Origin: Gammaproteobacteria bacterium
GTDB lineage: Bacteria; Pseudomonadota; Gammaproteobacteria; Steroidobacterales; Woeseiaceae
Assembly (NCBI GenBank): GCA_029881015.1
Contig: JAOUNK010000050.1
Coordinates: forward strand, 1-13,205
DNA: 13,205 bases
Direction: 5' to 3'
Position numbers and translations under genes: made by a program. Shown here in pieces: positions 1 to 5,213 of the stretch (position 1 is the first letter of the stretch; each line of letters starts with the position of its first letter). The notes beneath the pieces were generated by a model. That model was given only the letters and a program-made list of their open reading frames with translations, did no database searches and had not been told where the DNA came from.

Positions 1-1
1 C

Positions 2-577
2 AGGGCGGACAGTACGGGTCGCGTGCGCGTCAAAGTCACCGACGGGACGCACACGGTGTCAGCACTGTTCAACAAGCGCGGCGGCAAGGGGTTCTTCCCT
101 GACGTTGCCGCCTACCGGCTCGATCGGCTCCTCGGGATGGACATGGTGCCGGTCACCGTATTGCGGAAGGTCGGCAAGGACGAGGGATCGCTACAGTTTT
201 TCCCCGAAAAAGCAGCGGACGAAAAGCAACGCTCGTCGTCAGGCCAGGGTGGCTCGGCGCAGTGTGCATTGCCCCTGCAATGGGAAGCGATGTACGTGTT
301 CGACGTGCTGATCTACAACGAGGGACGCAGCATGCAGCGCATGCTCTACGAGCCCTCCAACTGGAACCTGATCCTCATTGAGCACGAGAGCGCGTTCAAG
401 GCGACCAGGGGCCGCCCGCCGCACCTGGCCAAAGCGCCGGTGACGGTGAGCGATGGCTGGCGCGAGACATTGGCGGAACTCGACGATACGGTCCTGGAGG
501 CGCAACTGGCCGACGTACTCGACAGGCGACGTCTCGACGCACTCAAGACCCGCCGCGACGAATTGCGCGCGCTGTAG
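2..577 (+). CDS. Kinase-fold (Fam20C/PI3-4-kinase-like) protein, C-terminal part, 5' truncated by window edge
   Basis: The frame is open from the first complete codon at position 2 to a TAG at 575-577, so the true start lies outside the window; the GTG at 23 is probably not the start. The visible part (191 residues) has the layout of the C-lobe of atypical kinases related to Fam20C/PI3-4-kinases. First comes the helix AAYRLDRLLG (nt 107-136) followed by VPVTVLR, then GSLQFF, a VFDVLIYN helix (about nt 293-319), NEGRSMQRML (317-346), LIEHESAF (374-397), and a C-terminal helix ending in an RRDEL-type motif. Family members usually carry a D-R-x3-N catalytic/metal motif and a D-H-x2-A-F motif. 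Here the first Asp reads Gly, the Asn reads Arg, and the second Asp reads Glu, so the protein may be inactive or divergent. It runs convergent to the ridA-like gene. The family assignment is from memory of motif patterns; the biological role is unknown. Confidence 0.6.
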   Translation, partial: RADSTGRVRVKVTDGTHTVSALFNKRGGKGFFPDVAAYRLDRLLGMDMVPVTVLRKVGKDEGSLQFFPEKAADEKQRSSSGQGGSAQCALPLQWEAMYVFDVLIYNEGRSMQRMLYEPSNWNLILIEHESAFKATRGRPPHLAKAPVTVSDGWRETLAELDDTVLEAQLADVLDRRRLDALKTRRDELRAL

Positions 578-596
578 GCGTCGCGTTGTCTTCGTC

Positions 597-1046
597 CTAT
601 CGCAGGACGGCAATACACTCGATTTCGACGCGCGCACCGAGCGCCAGCCCGTTAGCGCCGAGCGCACTGCGGGCGGGCGGGTTTTCGAAGTAGGTTTTGT
701 AGACGCCATTCATCGCGCCCCATTCGCTCATGTCGGCCAGGAAGACCGTGCACTTCACCACGTCGTTCATCGATGAACCGAACTGCTCGAGCACCCGCTT
801 GATGTTCTCCATCGTCTGCTGCGTCTCACCCTCGATGCCGCCTTCTGCCAGTTCGGTACTGCCCGGAAGGTTGCCCAGGTTACCCGAGAGGTACAGCGTG
901 CTGTCCACACGCACGGCGGATGAGAACGGGAGGTCCAGGTCTTCCAGGCCGGGCATCAACAGGTACTCGACATCCGGGTCCTGGTCGACGTTGACTTCAC
1001 AGCCTGCGAGCAGGATCAGCGGTAATAACAGGGCAAGGTATTTCAT
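597..1046 (-). CDS. RidA/YjgF/UK114-family lipoprotein
   Basis: 149 residues. RidA-family proteins hydrolyse reactive enamine/imine intermediates to ketones plus ammonia and are normally cytosolic proteins of about 130 residues. This one has a hydrophobic signal segment (residues 3-15) ending in a clear lipobox, LLAG followed by Cys16. Residue 17 is Glu rather than Asp, so by the E. coli Lol rule it would go to the outer membrane. The RidA fold follows: SSAVRVDSTLYLSGNLG (42-58), QTMENIKRVLEQFG (77-90), DVVKCTVFLADMSEW (95-109), PPARSALG (123-130) and VEIECIAV (140-147). Arg126 and Glu141 correspond to E. coli RidA Arg105 and Glu120, so deaminase chemistry looks possible. The ATG is preceded by GGAG eight bases upstream. 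It is the last gene of the leftward unit, 15 bp after the GMC gene. Family assignment is firm; substrate and envelope role are unknown. Confidence 0.88.
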   Translation of the reverse strand: MKYLALLLPLILLAGCEVNVDQDPDVEYLLMPGLEDLDLPFSSAVRVDSTLYLSGNLGNLPGSTELAEGGIEGETQQTMENIKRVLEQFGSSMNDVVKCTVFLADMSEWGAMNGVYKTYFENPPARSALGANGLALGARVEIECIAVLR

Positions 1047-1054
1047 CGAATCAT

Positions 1055-1058
1055 CTCC
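1055..1058 (-). promoter_or_regulatory. Ribosome binding site of the RidA lipoprotein gene
   Basis: GGAG on the minus strand, eight bases before the ATG at 1046. It lies in the 15-bp gap after the GMC stop codon (TAG, 1062-1064). It supports the start that places the lipoprotein signal at the N-terminus. Confidence 0.6.
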
Positions 1059-1061
1059 AAA

Positions 1062-2723
1062 CTAGATTTCATTGGCCTTGGCGGCGGCCGCGATGTGCTC
1101 GGCGGCGCGGAAGGCAAGCGCCATGATGGTCATGGTGGGCTGGCCGCGCCCGGAGGTTACGAAGCTGCTGCCGTCACAAATAAACAGGTTGGGCACATCG
1201 TGGCTGCGATGGTAGCGATCGACAACCGAGGTCGCCGGATCGTCTCCCATGCGTGCCGTCCCCAACAGGTGCTCACCGCCATTGGACAGGTTGACGCCGT
1301 GCGACCAGAACTTCTCGGCGCCTGCCGCATCCATGAGGGCTTCCGCCTGTCGGATCAGGAACCCCACGGTGGCAAGATCGTCGTCGTGATCCCGGTAGGT
1401 CGCGCGAATTGCGGGCCGTCCCCACTGGTCGGTACTGGTCGGGTCCAGCGTAATGTTGTTGCGGTCCATGGCCAGTGACGTCGTGCCTATCGCAAACGTC
1501 ATCTGCCGCGTGAAATTGTTCGCGATCTCGTCTTTCCAGGCCTTCCCCCACGATGGAACGTCGTGCGGCATGCCCTGGATCGCATGGAAGATCGGAGTCA
1601 TCGCCCACAGCGGTCGAGCATCGATGCCGCCGCCGCCGTAGAAACCGCGTTTTTCGTCGGTCTCGTAGAAATCATGGATGACGCGCGACACCTGCACACT
1701 CTTGTAGTCGTTCAGCTGTTCGGCGAATACGCCGTCGACGGCACCGTGTGCATTGAACATCAGGTTGCGGCCCACGAAGCCGCTCGAGTTCGCGAGACCA
1801 TCCGGATGCCGTTCGCTCGCCGACAACAGCAGCAGGCGAGACGTTTCCGCGCCGTTTGCCGAGACGATGACGACCTTGGCCTTCTGTGAGCGCTCGTTGC
1901 CGTCCTTGTCGTAGTAGCGCACTTCGCTGGCGCGGCCGTTGCCGTCCGTCTCGATTCGAAAAACAGCGGACCGGTCGCGAATTTCGCAATTCCCGCTGGC
2001 CTCGGCCAGGGGAATCATTGCGGCGAGCGTCGATGACTTCGCACCGGCTTCGCAGCCGAACATCATGCAGTGGCCGCAATGTATACAGCCGCTGCGGCCG
2101 TTGAAGGGCTGCGACAAGATGGCGTGCGGCTGGTTTTGCGCGTGCAGGCCGAGCTTCTTCGCGCCTTTTTCCATGAGCACGCCTGACGACTTGACGGGCA
2201 GGGGCGGCATGGGGAACGGTTTCGATCGGTAGGAATCGAACGGCCCGGGCGCGCCCGAAACGCCAATCTCCCATTCCACGCGCGTGTAATAAGGTTCGAT
2301 GTCGTCGTAGGTAATGGGCCAGTCCGTGAAGTTGGTGCCTTCGATCGCGCCCAGCATACTGCGCTCCTTGAAGTCACTCTCGCGGAAGCGCCAGAAGTTC
2401 GCGGAAAAATGCACACTACTGCCGCCAACCGTCTGCGCATAGCGGATGGGCTGAAACTCCGGGCTGGTCGCTACGTCACTCTCGTCATGGCGAAAGGTCT
2501 GCCCGCTTACCGGCGGGCCGCCACCGAGCAACTCGGACTCGAAGATGACCGAGTACTCATCGTGCGTGAAGTCGGCGGCCTGTCGATGAGGGCCCTGTTC
2601 GAATACGACAACCTTGAAGCCCGCCGTGGACAGTTCCTTGGCAATGATACCGCCCGCCGATCCCGAGCCGACGATGGCGAAGTCGACGGCTTCGTCGAGC
2701 TCGAACGTGACGTTACTCGCCAT
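1062..2723 (-). CDS. GMC-family FAD-dependent oxidoreductase (dehydrogenase large subunit)
   Basis: 553 residues from the chosen ATG at 2721-2723. It has an AGGGAG Shine-Dalgarno seven bases upstream and puts the Rossmann motif at the usual place; an in-frame ATG at 2750 lacks a Shine-Dalgarno. GMC enzymes oxidise alcohol or sugar hydroxyls with FAD. Visible: dinucleotide motif VGSGSAGG (about 18-25), FEQGP (41-45), TVGGSSVHFSANFWRF (98-113), a Cys cluster CIHCGHCMMFGC (Cys213, 216, 219, 224), and the C-terminal motifs GGEHLLGTARMG (catalytic-type His485) and GRGQPTMTIMALAFRAA. There is no signal peptide. It overlaps by 11 bp the gene for a Tat-exported subunit-3 protein, so co-export is likely, as in gluconate, sorbitol and FAD-glucose dehydrogenases. 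The Cys cluster could ligate an Fe-S centre, but similar clusters occur in fatty-alcohol-oxidase-type GMC proteins without that being shown. No dedicated multihaem cytochrome gene is adjacent. Substrate unknown. Confidence 0.87.
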   Translation of the reverse strand: MASNVTFELDEAVDFAIVGSGSAGGIIAKELSTAGFKVVVFEQGPHRQAADFTHDEYSVIFESELLGGGPPVSGQTFRHDESDVATSPEFQPIRYAQTVGGSSVHFSANFWRFRESDFKERSMLGAIEGTNFTDWPITYDDIEPYYTRVEWEIGVSGAPGPFDSYRSKPFPMPPLPVKSSGVLMEKGAKKLGLHAQNQPHAILSQPFNGRSGCIHCGHCMMFGCEAGAKSSTLAAMIPLAEASGNCEIRDRSAVFRIETDGNGRASEVRYYDKDGNERSQKAKVVIVSANGAETSRLLLLSASERHPDGLANSSGFVGRNLMFNAHGAVDGVFAEQLNDYKSVQVSRVIHDFYETDEKRGFYGGGGIDARPLWAMTPIFHAIQGMPHDVPSWGKAWKDEIANNFTRQMTFAIGTTSLAMDRNNITLDPTSTDQWGRPAIRATYRDHDDDLATVGFLIRQAEALMDAAGAEKFWSHGVNLSNGGEHLLGTARMGDDPATSVVDRYHRSHDVPNLFICDGSSFVTSGRGQPTMTIMALAFRAAEHIAAAAKANEI

Positions 2724-3294
2724 CGGACTGCTCCCTGGCATACTCGGCATCGTAGTAGCCGAAGGGCGGGGCCCAGGCGCCGTGATGACCCTTGAAGCCG
2801 ATCAGGTCCCAGCTAACGTGTCCCTTGTTGCCGCCATGTTTCTCCATCGCGAAGAACCCGAATATCGTCAGGACACGGACGGCCTCGAAGCGCGGGTCGT
2901 TCTCGATGCGGTGCAGGGCGGCGTCCTGCTCGGTCTCGGTCAGATCGGCGAAAGCCTTGTCGAGACCGGCATTCAGGTCGTCACGGAAGGACCTCACCGG
3001 CCCCAGAAACCCGGCCTGGTAGTTGCCAAGCACGTTGTCGAAGAAATAGACGACCCCGGCCTCGGCTGCACCCGGCGTGTCGGTCGTCGGAATCAGGCGC
3101 GCAGTGATAGCGGCAATATCACGGGCCTCATCGCTGCCCAGCGTCGCAAACGGGGCAGCCGTGTCCCTGGCCGTGCAGGCAGCCTGGGCAATGGCAGCGA
3201 GGCTCGGTGCGCCGATCCGGAACAGCGACGCGCCTGTCACGGCGCCGGTCGATTTCAGAAAGCCACGCCGCGATAGGGTGTTGATCTTATTCAT
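2713..3294 (-). CDS. Gluconate 2-dehydrogenase subunit 3 family protein, Tat-exported
   Basis: 193 residues. The N-terminus carries a twin-arginine motif, SRRGFLKS (residues 8-15), then a weakly hydrophobic stretch and a plausible cleavage site AIAQA before residue 39. The mature part matches the gluconate 2-dehydrogenase subunit 3 family: DEARDIAAITARLIPTTDTP (54-73), then AGVVYFFDNVL, a helical middle with LTETEQDAALHRI, and a C-terminal block with FFAMEKHGGNKG and WDLIGF. In membrane-bound sugar and alcohol dehydrogenases such small subunits escort the FAD subunit through the Tat system as a folded complex. The gene overlaps the GMC gene by 11 bp. It is the first gene of the leftward unit. 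No good Shine-Dalgarno is seen before its ATG. Cys40 follows the cleavage region, but the preceding QAA is not a standard lipobox. Family call is firm; the partner's substrate is unknown. Confidence 0.85.
   Translation of the reverse strand: MNKINTLSRRGFLKSTGAVTGASLFRIGAPSLAAIAQAACTARDTAAPFATLGSDEARDIAAITARLIPTTDTPGAAEAGVVYFFDNVLGNYQAGFLGPVRSFRDDLNAGLDKAFADLTETEQDAALHRIENDPRFEAVRVLTIFGFFAMEKHGGNKGHVSWDLIGFKGHHGAWAPPFGYYDAEYAREQSDGE
2731..2736 (-). promoter_or_regulatory. Ribosome binding site deciding the GMC start
   Basis: AGGGAG on the minus strand, seven bases upstream of the ATG at 2723. The alternative in-frame ATG at 2750 has only pyrimidine-rich sequence upstream. The site lies inside the 3' end of the small-subunit gene, consistent with translational coupling. 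Confidence 0.65.
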
Positions 3295-3367
3295 GATTGA
3301 GCGCTTTTTTTATTGTTGTCGCGCCTAAACTACCACACGTTCGGGGCGCACGCTGTCCTATCCGCAG

Positions 3368-3395
3368 CGTATAATCCCGGCACTGTATTTTGCAA
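3368..3395 (-). promoter_or_regulatory. Candidate leftward promoter of the small subunit-GMC-RidA unit
   Basis: On the minus strand TTGCAA (3390-3395, 4 of 6 matches to the -35 consensus) is followed after 16 bp by TATACG (plus-strand 3368-3373, 4 of 6 to the -10 consensus). Transcription would begin near 3361, giving a leader of about 66 nt. The -35 lies inside the palindrome and the -10 overlaps the rightward -10. Found by eye; modest support. Confidence 0.3.
3370..3375 (+). promoter_or_regulatory. Candidate -10 element of the purine-degradation operon
   Basis: A perfect TATAAT lies 34 bp before the first possible start codon of uraH. The predicted transcription start is near 3382, leaving a leader of about 30 nt. 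No sequence resembling TTGACA lies 15-19 bp upstream (the region reads GGCGCACGCT), so an activator may be needed. The hexamer is the only good -10 in the divergent gap on this strand. Confidence 0.5.
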
Positions 3396-3398
3396 AAT
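3387..3398. promoter_or_regulatory. Perfect 12-bp palindrome, candidate shared operator
   Basis: ATTTTGCAAAAT is an exact inverted repeat between the TATAAT and the ribosome binding site of uraH, at about +6 to +17 of the predicted rightward transcript. It also covers the candidate -35 of the leftward promoter. A dimeric repressor bound here could block both directions. No regulator gene is in the window, so the binding protein is unknown. Confidence 0.4.
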
Positions 3399-3403
3399 GC
3401 CAC

Positions 3404-3408
3404 GGAGG
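3404..3408 (+). promoter_or_regulatory. Ribosome binding site of uraH
   Basis: GGAGG stands just before two consecutive ATG codons, 3410-3412 and 3413-3415. Spacing is one base to the first and four to the second, which favours the second ATG and a protein starting MGRLTTH, the common N-terminus of the family. Confidence 0.65.
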
Positions 3409-3412
3409 CATG

Positions 3413-3760
3413 ATGGGACGGCTGACGACACATATCCTCGATACGGCGCACGGCGGTCCGGCACAGAAAGTGGACATTCGCCTTTACTCACTGGGCGCCA
3501 CGCGCGAACTGCTTGCGAGCGCCACGACCAACGAGGACGGTCGAACGCCATACCCCCTGCTCGAGGACGAGTCGATGGTAACCGGCACCTACGAACTCGA
3601 GTTCGACATCGGCGCCTACTTTCGCAAACGCAGCGTTGAGCTTGCCAAGCCCGCGTTTCTCGACACGGTCGTGATCCGTTTCTCGGTCGACGGGGCCGAG
3701 GACTACCACGTGCCGCTGCTGGCATCTCCGTGGTCCTATTCGACGTACCGGGGCAGCTGA
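3413..3760 (+). CDS. uraH: 5-hydroxyisourate hydrolase
   Basis: 115 residues, the usual length of bacterial HIUase (transthyretin-related protein). It hydrolyses 5-hydroxyisourate, the product of urate oxidation, to OHCU in the cytosol. The N-terminal signature TTHILDTAHGGPA (residues 5-17) contains catalytic His7. TTNEDGR (38-44) supplies the conserved Arg44, YHVPLL (98-103) supplies His99, and the protein ends with the family's C-terminal tetrapeptide YRGS (112-115). There is no signal peptide or peroxisomal motif. The ATG at 3413 is preferred over the adjacent ATG at 3410 because of its Shine-Dalgarno spacing. It is the first gene of the operon, four bases before xdhA. Standing first fits the need to remove an unstable intermediate whose spontaneous decay gives racemic products; that reading is an inference. 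Confidence 0.96.
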   Translation: MGRLTTHILDTAHGGPAQKVDIRLYSLGATRELLASATTNEDGRTPYPLLEDESMVTGTYELEFDIGAYFRKRSVELAKPAFLDTVVIRFSVDGAEDYHVPLLASPWSYSTYRGS

Positions 3761-3764
3761 ACGC

Positions 3765-5213
3765 ATGTCCATGAATACCATCCGCTTCGTCCTTAACGGC
3801 AACATCGTCGAAACAGAGGTTGCCGATCCGACGCGCACGGTGCTGCAATTCCTGCGCGATGACCTGCGGATGACGGGTACCAAGGAAGGTTGCGCAGAGG
3901 GCGATTGCGGCGCGTGCACGGTTGTCGTTGTCGAGGTCGATCGCCGCGGCGGCGGTGTGGAACTCAAGACCATCAATTCGTGCATCCAGTTCCTGCCGAC
4001 GCTGGACGGCAAGGAACTCCTGACGGTTGAAGGCCTGCATGGCAAAGACGGCGGCCTTCACCCGGTGCAACAGGCCATGGTGGATCAGCACGGGTCGCAG
4101 TGCGGCTTCTGTACGCCGGGTTTCGTCATGTCGTTGTACGCGCTGTACCGGACGAACCCCGATCCGTCCCGCCAGGAAATTGACGACGCCCTGGCCGGCA
4201 ACCTGTGCCGCTGCACCGGCTATCGGCCGATTATTGCCGCGGCACGGTCCATGTACGACGCTTCCGATGACTGGGACGCGCAGCAGCATCTCGACGTGCT
4301 GCACGAGGTGCAACGACAAGGCGACCTTGAGCTGGAGGTCGGCAGACGCCGGTTCTTCGCACCACGGGGTGTTGCCGCATTCGCTGCCCTCTATGCGAAG
4401 CACCCGGACGCCACCATCCTCGCCGGCGGTACCGATATCGGTCTCTGGGTTACCAAGCAACATCGCGAACTGGAGACGGTCATCTACACGGGGCGCGTCG
4501 AGGAACTCCTGGAATTGCACACAGCCGACAGCCATCTCGAAATCGGTGGCGCCGTCTCCATCGCGGCCGCGGCCGCCGCCATTGTCGAGCAATACCCGGG
4601 GCTGGACGAGTTGTTCCGGCGGTTCGCGTCGCCGCCTATCCGCAATGCGGGCACGCTCGGTGGCAACGTCGCGAACGGTTCGCCCATCGGCGATTCGATG
4701 CCGGCCCTCATGGTGCTCGGTGCGAGCCTCGTGTTGCGTCGCGGTGAGAAAGAGCGCGAGGTCGGCCTCGATGATTTCTACCACGACTATCAGGTCAACG
4801 ACCTGCAACCCGGCGAGTTCGTCGCCCGCATTCGCGTGCCGCGCGCGCGCGCAGGTGTCCGGGTCGCAAGTCACAAGTGGTCCAAGCGCTTCGACCAGGA
4901 TATTTCGGCAGTGTGCACGGCCTACAGTCTCGAGCTTGACGGCGACACGGTAGCGCGCTTTCGCATGGCCTGCGGGGGCATGGCCGCGACCGTTCGCCAT
5001 GCCGAACGCTGCGAGGCAGCGGTGAACGGCGCACACTGGTCCGAGGCTACGATCGACAGGGCCTGTGCGGCGCTGGCCGAGGACTTCACGCCGATCAGCG
5101 ACATGCGGGCATCGGCGGACATTCGCCTTGTCGCCGTCCAGAACCTGCTGCGGCGCTTCTGGCTCGAGTCCCGCGGCGAGGTGGACGAAACGGTGTACAC
5201 CTATGGCCGCTAG
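3765..5213 (+). CDS. xdhA: Xanthine dehydrogenase small subunit (2x[2Fe-2S], FAD)
   Basis: 482 residues, the typical length of XdhA. It carries electrons from the molybdenum subunit XdhB through two [2Fe-2S] clusters to FAD, normally ending on NAD+. The N-terminal plant-ferredoxin-type cluster is coordinated by Cys43, Cys48, Cys51 (KEGCAEGDCGAC) and Cys73. The second, helical cluster uses Cys113 and Cys116 (CGFC) with Cys148 and Cys150 (CRCTGYRP). The FAD domain follows, with LAGGTDIG (219-226) and RNAGTLGGNVANGSPIGDS (293-311), then a CO-dehydrogenase-type C-terminal flavoprotein domain. All expected ligands are present. The ATG at 3765 is four bases after the uraH stop; an in-frame ATG at 3771 is an alternative and neither has a strong Shine-Dalgarno. 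It overlaps xdhB by 11 bp. A run of alanines encoded by a GGC/GCC-rich stretch near 4563-4580 is the only local oddity. Confidence 0.97.
   Translation: MSMNTIRFVLNGNIVETEVADPTRTVLQFLRDDLRMTGTKEGCAEGDCGACTVVVVEVDRRGGGVELKTINSCIQFLPTLDGKELLTVEGLHGKDGGLHPVQQAMVDQHGSQCGFCTPGFVMSLYALYRTNPDPSRQEIDDALAGNLCRCTGYRPIIAAARSMYDASDDWDAQQHLDVLHEVQRQGDLELEVGRRRFFAPRGVAAFAALYAKHPDATILAGGTDIGLWVTKQHRELETVIYTGRVEELLELHTADSHLEIGGAVSIAAAAAAIVEQYPGLDELFRRFASPPIRNAGTLGGNVANGSPIGDSMPALMVLGASLVLRRGEKEREVGLDDFYHDYQVNDLQPGEFVARIRVPRARAGVRVASHKWSKRFDQDISAVCTAYSLELDGDTVARFRMACGGMAATVRHAERCEAAVNGAHWSEATIDRACAALAEDFTPISDMRASADIRLVAVQNLLRRFWLESRGEVDETVYTYGR

Noticed and set aside
578..596. Possible bidirectional terminator between the convergent kinase-like and ridA genes
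   Set aside because: The 19-bp gap has no inverted repeat with a T-run that I can see.
2724..2750. GMC start at the ATG at 2750 (nine extra residues)
   Set aside because: No Shine-Dalgarno precedes it and it would lengthen the overlap with the small-subunit gene to 38 bp; the ATG at 2723 has AGGGAG at good spacing.
3378..3394. Sigma-54-like promoter, cGGCAC followed by TTGCA before uraH
   Set aside because: The GG and GC are separated by 11 bases rather than the strict 10, and transcription would start about at the ribosome binding site, leaving no usable leader. Attractive for nitrogen control, but the geometry is wrong.
4840..4852. Alternating CG run of 13 bases, possible Z-DNA or simple repeat
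   Set aside because: It encodes the ordinary PRARAG segment of XdhA in a GC-rich gene, and no other feature lies around it.
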